From Hohaiivirga grylli (GTDB taxonomy: Bacteria; Pseudomonadota; Alphaproteobacteria; Rhizobiales; Beijerinckiaceae): a DNA stretch of 64,000 bases. The notes beneath the pieces were generated by a model. It ran no database searches, had not been told where the DNA came from, and was given only the letters and a program-made list of their open reading frames with translations. Made by a program: the position numbers and the translations under genes. Below are positions 34,347 through 43,719 of the stretch, in pieces (position 1 is the first letter of the stretch; each line of letters begins with the position of its first letter). The stretch lies in the NCBI RefSeq assembly GCF_039655745.1, contig NZ_JBBYXI010000003.1:434001-498000 (forward strand), given 5' to 3'.

Positions 34347-34441
34347 CGTATTGTTCTCAAATGTTTTATCCTGCCTGACACTTGTATCAGCTGATGAGAA
34401 ACCCCATTTTTATTATCTAATTTCAAATACGGGGCAGGTTG

Positions 34442-35890
34442 TTGTCTATTTTTTCTGATATTGCAGACATAACAGGCGATCTGGCCTATTCTGTCCGAAG
34501 CATATCCAATGATTTGTTTAGTCCATCTCTTCGGTTAGGGGTGACGGGGCTATCACGCTCTGGCAAAACAGTTTTTACTACAGCACTTGTTCACCATCTG
34601 ACCGGTGGTTTGAACAATATGCCTGCTTTCCGTGCTGCAGCTGAAGGACGTATTAGAAGGGCGAGGTTAACACCTCAACCGGATGATGGGGTGCCGCGTT
34701 TTCCGTATGAGCAACATGTCAACGCTTTAATTGATAAGCGGCAGTGGCCAAGTTCGACGACGCAGATAAGTGAATTACGGCTTGATATTGAATATGAACG
34801 CAAACGTGGCTGGCGTTCAGGCCCGGGAGCCCTAACGCTTGATATTGTTGATTACCCCGGGGAATGGATACTCGATCTCGCTCTGATAGATACCTCATAT
34901 TATGAGTGGTCCCGTAAGGCCGTTCAGTTAAGTCGCCGGGCTGATAATCTGCCCCAGGCCGAGACGTGGCTTGAATATGTGAGGGGGATTAATCCGTCGA
35001 TCCTGGCTGATGAGCTTGTTGCGGAAGAGGCCAGTCAGCTTTTCAAAGACTATCTGCTCGCTCTTCATCAAAGGCCTCAGGCTGTTGCAACAGTGCCTCC
35101 AGGGCGTTTTCTGATGCCGGGGGATTTGCAAGGAGCGCCCGCCCTGACATTTGCTCCCCTGATACTGACTGAGGGAGAACCCATTCAGACGGGTAGTCTT
35201 GCCCAGCTTATGGAGCGTCGTTTTGAGGCTTATAAACGGCTCGTTATTCGCCCATTCTTTAGAGAGCACTTCCAACGTATCGACCGCCAGATTGTACTGG
35301 TTGATGTACTTTCAGCTCTCGATGAAGGGCCTGCTGCCATTGCTGAACTGGAAGAAGCGATTGATCAGGTGCTGTTGGCCTTCCGTACTGGAAAGAACTC
35401 TCTGTTCTCAAAAATATTTTCACCACGTGCGGAGCGCGTCCTCTTTGCTGCAACAAAAGCTGATCACATTCATCATATCCAACATGACAGACTGGAAGCC
35501 TTCCTGAGATTTCTGGTTGCTCGTGCTGTTCGCCGGACGGAAGCAACAGGTGCGCGGGTCGCATCTCTTGCCTTGGCATCAGTCCGGGCAACGAGAGAAA
35601 CAACTGTTCGTGATGGCCGTGATATTCTCAAAGCTGTTTCCGGTATCCCGGAAGCAGGGGAGCTTGTCGGGGATGAGCTTTTTGATGGTGAAAGTGAAGC
35701 CGTTGTTTTTCCGGGCGAACTGCCAAGCGAACCTGCTGAGGTGATTAAGGGGGCCATTGTGCCAGGCTCATTACGGTTCCCAAGATTTCGTCCGCCACAA
35801 CTGAATGATACATCCATGCGTTTTGAATCTCTTCCACATATTCGTCTGGATCGTGCTCTGGAATTTTTGATTGGAGATCAACTGATATGA
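34442..35890 (+). CDS. ycjX: YcjX-family P-loop protein (DUF463)
   Basis: 482 residues. A P-loop GLSRSGKTVF (Walker A) near residue 33, followed by the family-typical DIVDYPGEWILDL and YDEWSRKA-like YYEWSRKA, RFLMPGDLQGAPAL, and the late ATKADHIHHIQHDRLEAFL. YcjX is a stress-induced, dynamin/GTPase-like NTPase of unknown substrate. The start is one of two adjacent TTG codons (34439 or 34442), preceded by GGGGCAGG. It overlaps the next gene (DUF697) by four bases, a conserved ycjX-ycjF pair. Confidence 0.93.
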   Translation: MSIFSDIADITGDLAYSVRSISNDLFSPSLRLGVTGLSRSGKTVFTTALVHHLTGGLNNMPAFRAAAEGRIRRARLTPQPDDGVPRFPYEQHVNALIDKRQWPSSTTQISELRLDIEYERKRGWRSGPGALTLDIVDYPGEWILDLALIDTSYYEWSRKAVQLSRRADNLPQAETWLEYVRGINPSILADELVAEEASQLFKDYLLALHQRPQAVATVPPGRFLMPGDLQGAPALTFAPLILTEGEPIQTGSLAQLMERRFEAYKRLVIRPFFREHFQRIDRQIVLVDVLSALDEGPAAIAELEEAIDQVLLAFRTGKNSLFSKIFSPRAERVLFAATKADHIHHIQHDRLEAFLRFLVARAVRRTEATGARVASLALASVRATRETTVRDGRDILKAVSGIPEAGELVGDELFDGESEAVVFPGELPSEPAEVIKGAIVPGSLRFPRFRPPQLNDTSMRFESLPHIRLDRALEFLIGDQLI

Positions 35891-36870
35891 CCAATCGCCC
35901 ACGTGCTTTTCGAGTGGATGCGCACAAGACAGATAATAAGCCTAAAGGTGTTGTTATAGAAGACGATCCCTTTGAGGTTTTTGATCAGCAGATTATCGTT
36001 CCTCAACCTGCCAGCCCCTCAAAAGGCGGGCGCTGGTTTCTGATATTCATATCTGCTGTTCTTATTCTGCTTTTGTTAGGTGCAGGGCAATCAAGCTACA
36101 AGCTGATACTTGAGCTCCTGTCAGATTCTATCTGGCTTGGCGGGGTGGCTATTGGAGCAGCTGTTGTTGCTGTTCTTGCGGCGTTGGTCATACTTGTTAG
36201 GGAAATTAAAGGAATAACCAGAGAACGGCGTATCGAACGTTTAAGGGATGATGCCGTTGAAATTCTGACGGCCGGTAATGAAGTCGAGGCAAAAAATCTG
36301 GTTGGTAAGCTCGCAGATTTATACGGGCAAAGCCGGTTTATAGAGGCACAGACAAAAATCCGATCTGTTTCAGGAGAGATTATGGCTCCGGAAGATCGGC
36401 TGATCTTTGCTGAAAGAGAACTTCTCAGTCCGATTGATGCAGAAGCTAAACGTATTGTTGCCTCGGCTGCCAAACAGGTCTCTATCGTGACGGCATTAAG
36501 TCCTCGTGCACTTGTTGACCTTATCTTTGTGATTTATGCAGCAACAAGAATGCTCAGACAGCTCTCCCGGCTTTATGGTGGCAGACCTGGTGCGTGGAGT
36601 TTTTTCCGTCTGGCAAAATCTGCGTTTGCTCATCTTGCTGTTACGGGCGGTTTGGCTGTTGGCGATGGCCTGCTGCAGCAGGTCTTTGGGCTGGGTTTTG
36701 CCGCCAAGATCTCTGCAAGATTAGGAGAGGGTGCTCTCAACGGCTTAATGACAGCACGATTTGGTCTTGCTGCGATCTCTGTTTGCCGCCCATTACCCTT
36801 CATTGGTGTTGAGCCTCCCCGTTTGGGTGAGGTTGCTGGAGAATTAGTTAAAAAGAGTGACGAACAATGA
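35887..36870 (+). CDS. ycjF: DUF697/YcjF-family membrane protein (TIGR01620-type)
   Basis: 327 residues: an N-terminal basic tail, two membrane helices (about 46-64 and 80-104), a soluble helical region containing GNEVEAKNLVGKLADLYGQS, then a DUF697 C-terminal part (SPRALVDLIFVIYAATRMLRQLSRLYGGRPG). It partners with YcjX by genome context (ATG overlaps the ycjX stop). Its molecular function is not known. Confidence 0.9.
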   Translation: MTNRPRAFRVDAHKTDNKPKGVVIEDDPFEVFDQQIIVPQPASPSKGGRWFLIFISAVLILLLLGAGQSSYKLILELLSDSIWLGGVAIGAAVVAVLAALVILVREIKGITRERRIERLRDDAVEILTAGNEVEAKNLVGKLADLYGQSRFIEAQTKIRSVSGEIMAPEDRLIFAERELLSPIDAEAKRIVASAAKQVSIVTALSPRALVDLIFVIYAATRMLRQLSRLYGGRPGAWSFFRLAKSAFAHLAVTGGLAVGDGLLQQVFGLGFAAKISARLGEGALNGLMTARFGLAAISVCRPLPFIGVEPPRLGEVAGELVKKSDEQ

Positions 36871-37090
36871 TGAATGGGTTGGAAAGCAGTATACCTAGGT
36901 CACTGTTTGCAAGTAGCAATGAGCAAAACTTATAAGCTTTATTTAAAAAAAGTTATTCAACAATAAAATCAGCAAGAGTGGAAAACTAATGTATTGTTTT
37001 AAAAAGGTTATTTTATATTTTTCATAATATTTTTAATCCTATTTTGTGGGCTAAAATCCAGATAGGAAATTATATTGAGCAATTGAAATA

Positions 37091-37119
37091 TTGAGGTTGC
37101 TGCTGTGACGTTATATAGG
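37091..37119 (+). promoter_or_regulatory. Possible sigma-70-type promoter for dksA
   Basis: TTGAGG at 37091-37096 and TATAGG at 37114-37119 are separated by exactly 17 bases, and 37 bases remain to the dksA ATG. This is a pattern match only; the surrounding 285-base region is AT-rich and otherwise featureless. Confidence 0.4.
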
Positions 37120-37156
37120 CACAAAGCACATAAAATTCGGGGGGAAGGAAAGATAC

Positions 37157-37576
37157 ATGGCCGACCTGTCAATTGATAAGACCTACCACCCAACAGAAGA
37201 CGAGCCGTTCATGAATGAACGGCAGAAAGAGTACTTTCGTCTCAAGCTCTTAGGGTGGAAAGATGAAATACTTAAGGAAGCGAAAGATACGCTAAGCAAT
37301 TTGCAATCCGAAAGTGAGAATCACCCGGATATCGCAGATCGTGCTTCTTCGGAAAGTGATCGTGCTATCGAGTTGCGCGCAAGAGACCGCCAGCGCAAAC
37401 TTATTTCGAAGATTGATGCTGCTCTCGCCCGCATTGAAGATGGTACTTATGGCTACTGTGAAGAAACAGGTGAGCCTATTTCTTTAAAGCGCCTTGAAGC
37501 ACGCCCGATTGCAACGCTGTCTATTGAAGCCCAGGAAAGACATGAGCGTAATGAACGTGTTTATCGCGATGACTAG
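37157..37576 (+). CDS. dksA: RNA polymerase-binding transcription factor DksA (cysteine-poor type)
   Basis: 139 residues: N-terminal coiled coil (NERQKEYFRLKLLGWKDEILKE to ASSESDRAIELRARDRQRKL), with the acidic DIADRASSE at the tip that reaches the polymerase active site, and the C-terminal globular region (ARIEDGTYGYCEETGEPISLKRLEARP). Only one of the four zinc-ligand cysteines of classical DksA remains, which is usual for alphaproteobacterial members. It modulates rRNA and amino-acid promoters with ppGpp. AAGGA precedes the start, and a strong terminator follows. Confidence 0.95.
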   Translation: MADLSIDKTYHPTEDEPFMNERQKEYFRLKLLGWKDEILKEAKDTLSNLQSESENHPDIADRASSESDRAIELRARDRQRKLISKIDAALARIEDGTYGYCEETGEPISLKRLEARPIATLSIEAQERHERNERVYRDD

Positions 37577-37596
37577 GTTGCATCGTTCAACTTGAA

Positions 37597-37631
37597 ACAT
37601 AAAAAAAAGCTGCGTTTTCGCAGCTTTTTTA
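37597..37631 (+). terminator. Intrinsic terminator after dksA
   Basis: Stem AAAAAAGCTGCG / CGCAGCTTTTTT with a TTTT loop. It has long A and T runs, so it works on both strands and can also serve the convergent FliO-like gene. Confidence 0.92.
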
Positions 37632-37652
37632 ATTTATCTGACCGGTCTCTGA

Positions 37653-39080
37653 TCAGGAGTTGTCGGACTTCTTGTCTGACCGGCCGAGGAGGCGGGCAAA
37701 TTCTGCTTCAATATCATCAAGAGAAAATGGATCTGCCTCTTTCTCTGTCTTAGATACTGTTTCTTCCTTGCTTTCTTCCTGCTCTGCTGAGGCTACAGTT
37801 TCCTGATCTTCAGCAGTTTCTACTTCTGTCACAGCATCAGCAGTCACTTCCTCACTGATGGCTGAGACTTCCTCTTCAGCAACTTCAACAGGCTGAGTAA
37901 TCTCTTCTGCTTCTGAAGGTGCTGTAGAAGTCTTCAGAGCCTCTTCAAGCTGACGAGCCATATCCGAGAACAGTGCTTCATCAATCTGAACCTCTGGTGT
38001 GCTTTCCTGAGTTTCTTCTTCAACCGTTTCAGTTATTGAAGCTTCCGGTTCTTCGAGAACAACGTTTTCAGTCAGAATTTCTTCAATATGAGCCTTAGGA
38101 GCTGGTTCTTCTATCGGGTGATCAGGAGCAACCGCCACTTCTTCAAAGGCAATGGCATCTGATTCTTCCGGAAGAGTCTCTTCCGCAGGCTCAGTCATTT
38201 CTGGCTGCAGCTCTTCCTGCACATGCAGGCTGCTCAGGGGAGCGTCTGCTACTGGGGCAGCTGGCGTGGAAAGGTATGGATTTGAAAGGTAAGCCGTATT
38301 GAAACGGTTTCCATTCGTTTGTACAGGAGCTGCGGCTTCAACAGCTGGCTCTGCGGCTTCTACAATCGGTTCTGCGGCCTCTACAGGTGCTGTGTAGCTT
38401 TGGTAAGCTGCTTCTTGAGCAGGGGGCTCTACAGGCTCATAGCTGTTATCTGTGCTACTACTGCCCTTGAGGAAGTCAGGAACGCTTTCCTCAACTGTCT
38501 CTGCAAGCTCATGGCCATATTGAGTCGCTGCTGCGACTGCCGCGATTGATGCTGCTGCAACTGTTGCCTGAGATGCGAGAGATGCTTGTTCATCTTGCTG
38601 TTGAGCTGGCTGATAAGCTTCAGGTTCTGCAACACGTGGTTCGATGTATGAAGGCTGTTCACCGAATGGCTCTGATTGATTGTTTTTGAAAAAGCTATCA
38701 ACCACAGGTCTGACGGGCTGCTCAGGGATAAGCTTTGCCTGAGCAATATCGGCTGTTTCCTGGCGCTCGAAAGCATTATCTGCCGGAGAATGAACTCTGC
38801 TGTTTGAAACACGGACGATGTTGGATTCAACAACAACATCGTTTGGACCGCCAATCAGTACAAGATGTTCAACATTATCCCGACGGAGCAAAACAAGCTG
38901 CCGTGACCGATCCAGATCGTAAATATCAACAACACCAAGGCGGGGCTGACGATTTCTGCTACGGTCAGCTTCCGAAGATATGAGTTTGCCACCTGTTACT
39001 CTGCGGAGAATAACAACAAAAGCCCCCACAACAGCCAGAATGATTATCAGGCTGAGAGCAAATTTGAGCAGTTGTGACAT
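37653..39080 (-). CDS. FliO-like membrane protein with a long acidic tail
   Basis: 475 residues. A short N-terminus leads into one membrane helix (about 4-25, LLKFALSLIIILAVVGAFVVIL), then a FliO/MopB-like soluble segment (QPRLGVVDIYDLDRSRQLVLLRRDNVEHLVLIGGPNDVVVE) at about 38-85. The remaining ~380 residues are low-complexity, Glu/Ala/Pro-rich and probably disordered. Rhizobiales carry this protein away from flagellar genes and it is often named only by its FliO-like domain; I see no flagellar neighbours here. ATG 39080 was chosen; a TTG at 39104 with AGGA upstream is an alternative. It is divergent from cckA across a region with a CtrA-type box. Confidence 0.75.
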   Translation of the reverse strand: MSQLLKFALSLIIILAVVGAFVVILRRVTGGKLISSEADRSRNRQPRLGVVDIYDLDRSRQLVLLRRDNVEHLVLIGGPNDVVVESNIVRVSNSRVHSPADNAFERQETADIAQAKLIPEQPVRPVVDSFFKNNQSEPFGEQPSYIEPRVAEPEAYQPAQQQDEQASLASQATVAAASIAAVAAATQYGHELAETVEESVPDFLKGSSSTDNSYEPVEPPAQEAAYQSYTAPVEAAEPIVEAAEPAVEAAAPVQTNGNRFNTAYLSNPYLSTPAAPVADAPLSSLHVQEELQPEMTEPAEETLPEESDAIAFEEVAVAPDHPIEEPAPKAHIEEILTENVVLEEPEASITETVEEETQESTPEVQIDEALFSDMARQLEEALKTSTAPSEAEEITQPVEVAEEEVSAISEEVTADAVTEVETAEDQETVASAEQEESKEETVSKTEKEADPFSLDDIEAEFARLLGRSDKKSDNS

Positions 39081-39448
39081 GTCTGATCCGAATATCGAAG
39101 ACAAGGCTGCATCCTATTCTGAAACAATCGTCTATTAAAAGACGCATAAAAACTATTGTAAGTATTACGATATTACCATGCTGCGCAACTCGCTATGGCC
39201 TGCCATATTACTTTTCCTGTTTAATAATCACTATTCTTAAACGGATTTTAAGAGATAAATAAGTCAAATAGCTCCAATTTCAGTATGACAGGCGTATTAT
39301 TTGTGTCGGGATACATGAAATCATGGTGATGTAGTACAAACAGTGTTTGACCTTATGTAGCCTATCTTGCATGCCTTTGTTCGGGCGTTTGATGACGAGG
39401 GTGATCAGACAATATGCATGTTAATCTTGTGCTGGAGTATACTGAAAT
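39081..39448. other. 368-base divergent intergenic region of the FliO-like gene and cckA
   Basis: No gene is seen. The region is AT-rich and holds a perfect TTAA-N7-TTAA at 39237-39251. Promoters for both genes are expected here, but no convincing -35/-10 pair could be picked by eye. Confidence 0.6.
39237..39251. promoter_or_regulatory. CtrA-type box TTAA-N7-TTAA upstream of cckA
   Basis: TTAA-ACGGATT-TTAA, a full consensus site for the cell-cycle regulator CtrA. It lies 198 bases before the cckA ATG and 157 bases before the FliO-like ATG on the other strand. CckA is the kinase at the head of the CtrA phosphorelay, so binding here would be a feedback loop. The site is short, so chance occurrence is possible. 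Confidence 0.55.
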
Positions 39449-41965
39449 ATGACGTTTAACAGCGGAGATACTGAAGCGGGTAAAACAGGGGGGGCCTCCA
39501 ATACTGGACGGATACGCTTTGTTTTTATTCTCGCGCTTTTTCTCATAGCTGCTTTGGCCTTGGTACGTCTGGTTGCTCCTGATTACATGAATATCGTTAT
39601 TGTAATGCTTCTCTCAGCATTGGCTGTTGCCGGTGTTTTCTTTCTGTTTGCGATTGCCGCTGGGGTTGTCCGGCTTTCCAGTGCGGGGCCAGAAACAGTT
39701 TTCCCGGATGATTTGCTTGATGCTGTTAATGAAGGTTATGTTATTGTTGAAAATGAACGGGTTACTTATGCCAATAAAACCTACCGTTCTTTCTTCCCTA
39801 ATGGTGAGGTGCAAACCGTTGAGCGCCTGTTCTCCGGTGCTCCTGAAATTGCAGACATTGTCTATCGCCTGGCACAGGCTGCACGTGAGCGGCGCGAATC
39901 CGTTGAGGAAATGCGTGTTGCACGTTCGCTGACCCATAAACATGATTTTGCCTGGTATCGGTTGAGAGTACGGCCACTGGGAAAAGGCTCCTGCACACTC
40001 TGGACTGTTACGGATGTGACGAGTGAGCGGCAACGTCAGGAGAATGTTTTTCAGGAACTTCAGCATGCCATTGATTATCTTGATCATGCGCCTGCGGGTT
40101 TCCTCTCCGTCAATCCCAAAGGTGCAATCGTCTATATGAACGCAACCCTTGCGGAATGGCTCGACTATGATCTTGCAAAGGTTGGCTCTGGTGGACTTGA
40201 GGTCTCGGATATTCTTGCTGATCCATCCAATGTTATGGTCTGGACGGCAGCAGGTGAGGCAGGTGAAGTCTTCACACAGACTTTTGACCTCGATTTACTG
40301 GGGCGTAATGGTCAGCATCTTCCTGTAAGAATTTATCACAGGTTAGCCTATGGGCAGGATGGTTCAGCCAGCGAATCACGAACGCTTGTTCTCAAGCGTT
40401 CGGAGGTTGCTGAAACAAGTGATGTTGCTCCGACCTCGGATATGCCATTTGCTCGGTTCTTCAATAATACGCCAATTGCGATAGCAACACTTGCGCGTAA
40501 CGGTGAAATCTTCCGCGCTAATTCAGCTTTTGCGCGTTTGTTCGGAGTTCGGGTGGCGACCGGTAATGGTGAAAACCGTCAGAAGCTGACGGATTGGATT
40601 TCTGAAGGACAAAGAGAAGAACTGGCTGCGGCTGTTTTGGAGGCAAGTTCTGGACGTGCCGTCAGCCAGCCACTGGAACTGTCTATTGGTCAGGATGGAA
40701 GCCGTTCGGCCCGTGTCTGGATCAGCTCTGCAGGGGATGATGGCAGCCATGGTGAGAGCACCATACTCTATGCTCTGGATACAACAGAGTTTCGTCAGGT
40801 CGAGGAGCAACTGGCTCAAGCCCAGAAAATGAATGCCATTGGCCAATTGGCTGGTGGTGTTGCTCACGATTTCAATAACGTTCTGCAGGCTATTATCGGT
40901 TACTGCGATCTGCTGTTGGGGAATCATCGTCCAACGGATCCTTCATTTCAGGATATTATGCAGATTAAGCAGAATGCTAACCGTGCGGCGAGTCTTGTAC
41001 GCCAGCTTCTGGCATTCTCCCGTCGTCAAACCCTGCGTCCGGAAGTTCTGAACCTGTCTGACAGATTATCTGACCTGACAACCTTCCTGAAGCGTCTGCT
41101 TGGTGAACGGGTTGAGCTTGATTTCAGGCATGGGCGTGATCTTTGGCCCGTACTGGCCGATGTGCATCAGCTTGAACAGGTCATGATGAATTTGGCCGTG
41201 AATGCCCGCGATGCGATGCCAGATGGCGGACATTTGTCCATCCGCACAGAAAATATTCCGTCCGATGTTGCCGCAAAGCTGAATGTTCCGGGCATGACGG
41301 CTGGTGATTATGTTCTGATTGAAACAGGGGATACCGGTACAGGCATGCCTGCTGAAGTCGTTGAGAAGATATTCGAACCATTCTTCACGACTAAAGATAT
41401 CGGTAAGGGAACAGGCCTTGGTCTCTCCACGGTATTTGGTATCGTGAAACAGTCAAATGGCTTTATTGATGTGCGCTCCACAGTTGGTGAGGGAACGCGC
41501 TTCCTGATTTACCTGCCACGTCATATCCCCAAGGAAACCGACGTTGAGGTTGAAGAAAAACCTGTTTCGAGCAATGCCCCTGCAATGGATATGACAGGTC
41601 AGGGCGTCATCCTTCTGGTTGAGGATGAAGACCCGGTTCGTGCTGTGAATGCCCGCGCGCTGACAGCACGTGGTTATACTGTTCTGGAGGCCGCATCTGG
41701 TGTTGAAGCACTTGAGATTGTGTCTCAGCGTGAAACGCCTGTTGATCTTGTTATATCTGATGTTGTCATGCCGGAGATGGACGGGCCAACGCTGCTGGGT
41801 GAGTTACGTCAGCGCTATGCTAATCTCAAGGTGATCTTTGTTTCTGGATATGCAGAAGAAGCGTTCCGGAAGCATCTTCCTGAAGGTGAGGACTTCAACT
41901 TCCTGCCGAAGCCATTTGGCCTGAAGCAACTGGTCGAAACCGTAAAACAGGTTATGCGTGGCTAA
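39449..41965 (+). CDS. cckA: Cell-cycle hybrid histidine kinase CckA
   Basis: 838 residues. Two membrane helices (about 22-41 and 46-71) are followed by PAS-type sensor regions, including LDAVNEGYVIVENERVTYANKTYRSFF and LDHAPAGFLSVNPKGAIVYMNATLAEWL. Next comes the dimerisation/phosphoacceptor helix with His473 (GGVAHDFNNVLQAIIGYCDLLL), an HATPase domain (NARDAMPDGG, GDTGTGMP, GTGLGLSTVFGIVKQ), and a C-terminal receiver with phosphoacceptor Asp771 (LVISDVVMPEMDGP). The domain order and the GYCDLLLGNHRPTDPS stretch are those of CckA, which phosphorylates CtrA through ChpT. Neither ChpT nor CtrA is in the window. Confidence 0.95.
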   Translation: MTFNSGDTEAGKTGGASNTGRIRFVFILALFLIAALALVRLVAPDYMNIVIVMLLSALAVAGVFFLFAIAAGVVRLSSAGPETVFPDDLLDAVNEGYVIVENERVTYANKTYRSFFPNGEVQTVERLFSGAPEIADIVYRLAQAARERRESVEEMRVARSLTHKHDFAWYRLRVRPLGKGSCTLWTVTDVTSERQRQENVFQELQHAIDYLDHAPAGFLSVNPKGAIVYMNATLAEWLDYDLAKVGSGGLEVSDILADPSNVMVWTAAGEAGEVFTQTFDLDLLGRNGQHLPVRIYHRLAYGQDGSASESRTLVLKRSEVAETSDVAPTSDMPFARFFNNTPIAIATLARNGEIFRANSAFARLFGVRVATGNGENRQKLTDWISEGQREELAAAVLEASSGRAVSQPLELSIGQDGSRSARVWISSAGDDGSHGESTILYALDTTEFRQVEEQLAQAQKMNAIGQLAGGVAHDFNNVLQAIIGYCDLLLGNHRPTDPSFQDIMQIKQNANRAASLVRQLLAFSRRQTLRPEVLNLSDRLSDLTTFLKRLLGERVELDFRHGRDLWPVLADVHQLEQVMMNLAVNARDAMPDGGHLSIRTENIPSDVAAKLNVPGMTAGDYVLIETGDTGTGMPAEVVEKIFEPFFTTKDIGKGTGLGLSTVFGIVKQSNGFIDVRSTVGEGTRFLIYLPRHIPKETDVEVEEKPVSSNAPAMDMTGQGVILLVEDEDPVRAVNARALTARGYTVLEAASGVEALEIVSQRETPVDLVISDVVMPEMDGPTLLGELRQRYANLKVIFVSGYAEEAFRKHLPEGEDFNFLPKPFGLKQLVETVKQVMRG

Positions 41966-41986
41966 TAAATCATCATTGCTGGATAT

Positions 41987-42025
41987 AAAAAATCACCCTA
42001 AACATTCGGACAGGGTGATTTTTTA
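41987..42025. terminator. Bidirectional terminator between cckA and pit
   Basis: 13-bp stem AAAAAATCACCCT / AGGGTGATTTTTT with a 12-base loop, lying between two convergent genes, with T-runs on both strands. Confidence 0.92.
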
Positions 42026-42057
42026 TACCTAAAAGCTTATGTCAATTGGCTAGGTTA

Positions 42058-43062
42058 TCAGCTCAGTAAACCTGCCAGCCAATAAGACAGGGCACCAATA
42101 ACAGCGGCAGCAGGTAGTGTGATGACCCAGGCAACAACGATGTTACTGGCGATATTCCAGCGAACTGCAGAGACGCGACGGGCTGCACCAACACCAATGA
42201 TTGCACCCGTAATGGTGTGAGTCGTGGAAACAGGAATGCCAAGCCATGTTGCGGCAAACAAAGTAATCGCACCACCGGTTTCAGCGCAGAAACCTTGCGT
42301 TGGTGTGAGGCGGGTGATCTTTGAGCCCATTGTATGAACGATCTTCCAGCCGCCGCAGAGTGTACCAGCTGCCATTGCAAACTGACAACTCAGAACAACC
42401 CACATTGGAACTGAAAACTCGCCTTCCAGATAACCTGAAGAATACAGAAGAACAGCAATAATACCCATTGTTTTCTGGGCGTCATTACCACCGTGGCCCA
42501 AAGAGTAGAGCGATGCAGAGATGAACTGCATGATACGGAAGGTGCTGTCGACTGCCATTGGGGTCGCACGGACAAACAGCCATGACACCAAAAGAACCAA
42601 CGTCAGTGCCAGCAGGAAGCCAATTGTTGGTGACATAACAATCGCACCAACTGTTTTAAAAACACCTGACCAGACAATTGAACTAAAACCAGCCTTGGCA
42701 AGACCAGCGCCAAGAAGGCCCCCAATTAGGGCGTGTGAGCTACTTGATGGAATACCAAGCTGCCAAGTGATGACATTCCAGATAATGGCGCCCATCAAGG
42801 CGCCAAAGACCACATGCGCATCAATGATATTAGCTGCAATGATGCCGGTACCAATTGTCTGGGCGACATGCAGGCCAAAGAACATAAAGGCGATAAAGTT
42901 GAAGAATGCAGCCCAGAAAACAGCGTATTGTGGGCGAAGAACACGGGTAGCAACGATGGTTGCAATAGAATTTGCAGCATCGTGAAGACCGTTCAGAAAA
43001 TCGAATAGGAGTGCGACGCCGATAAGGGCAATCAGGATTGGTAAGGAGATTTCAAAACCCAT
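42058..43062 (-). CDS. pit: Low-affinity inorganic phosphate transporter (PiT family)
   Basis: 334 residues with about ten membrane helices. The two PiT signatures are present in each repeat: FLNGLHDAANSIATIVATRVL near the N-terminus and LGHGGNDAQKTMGIIAVLL in the middle; IPSSSSHALIGGLLGAGL and IPVSTTHTITGAIIGVG mark the paired domains. PiT proteins co-transport Pi (as a metal complex) with H+ or Na+. It lies 15 bases after the PhoU-like gene and shares its transcript. Confidence 0.95.
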   Translation of the reverse strand: MGFEISLPILIALIGVALLFDFLNGLHDAANSIATIVATRVLRPQYAVFWAAFFNFIAFMFFGLHVAQTIGTGIIAANIIDAHVVFGALMGAIIWNVITWQLGIPSSSSHALIGGLLGAGLAKAGFSSIVWSGVFKTVGAIVMSPTIGFLLALTLVLLVSWLFVRATPMAVDSTFRIMQFISASLYSLGHGGNDAQKTMGIIAVLLYSSGYLEGEFSVPMWVVLSCQFAMAAGTLCGGWKIVHTMGSKITRLTPTQGFCAETGGAITLFAATWLGIPVSTTHTITGAIIGVGAARRVSAVRWNIASNIVVAWVITLPAAAVIGALSYWLAGLLS

Positions 43063-43077
43063 GAGCCCGATCCTAGA

Positions 43078-43719
43078 TTAGACGTGTTCAATGACAATGC
43101 CGCTGATTTCATTGGCGACATCTTCAAAGCGATCAACGACTTTCTCAAGGTGATCATAAATCTCGTGTCCAATGATATAGGACATCGGATCTGTCTTGCC
43201 GTGATTAAGGAAGAGGGCCTTGATGCCTTCTTCTTCAAGAATATCAGAGCGTTCTTCCAGTCGTGTCATACGCTCAGTAATTGCACCGATTTTGACAACT
43301 TCTTTATTGATTGAGCCAAGTAGTGGAACGGCTTCAAATGTCAGCTGAGAAGCCTGAACAATCAAATCACCCATTTCTTTCATCTGGGGTTCAAAGGTCC
43401 GAACCTCAAAGAGTAAAATGGCTTTTGCGGTTTTGTTCATCTGATCGACAGCATCATCCATCGAGGTGATAAGGTCTTTAATATCGCCACGATCAAATGG
43501 TGTAATGAAAGAACGACGTACTGCCCGGTTGATTTCATGGGCGACAACATCAGCCTCATGCTCAAAACGGATAACTTCCTGACAGTAGAAGGGGACCTTC
43601 TCACCACCTTCCATGACGTTGCGTAGAGCGTTTGCCGCACCAACAATAAGATGGGAATGACGGGCAAAGAGTTCAAAAAAACGCTCTTCCTTAGGCATAA
43701 GAGCTTGGAACCAACGCAT
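43078..43719 (-). CDS. DUF47 PhoU-like accessory protein of Pit
   Basis: 213 residues, all-helical, with the DUF47/YkaA pattern: MPKEERFFELFARHSHLIV, then FEHEADVVAHEINRAVRRSFITPFDRGDIKDLITSMDDAVDQM and YIIGHEIYDHLEKVVDRFEDVANEISGIV. The E-x3-D-x3-H metal-binding repeats of the PhoU family can be seen. It is thought to regulate the adjacent Pit transporter. ATG 43719 is used (GAGG about 9 bases upstream); upstream in-frame codons add an unrelated hydrophobic stretch and are rejected. Confidence 0.92.
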   Translation of the reverse strand: MRWFQALMPKEERFFELFARHSHLIVGAANALRNVMEGGEKVPFYCQEVIRFEHEADVVAHEINRAVRRSFITPFDRGDIKDLITSMDDAVDQMNKTAKAILLFEVRTFEPQMKEMGDLIVQASQLTFEAVPLLGSINKEVVKIGAITERMTRLEERSDILEEEGIKALFLNHGKTDPMSYIIGHEIYDHLEKVVDRFEDVANEISGIVIEHV

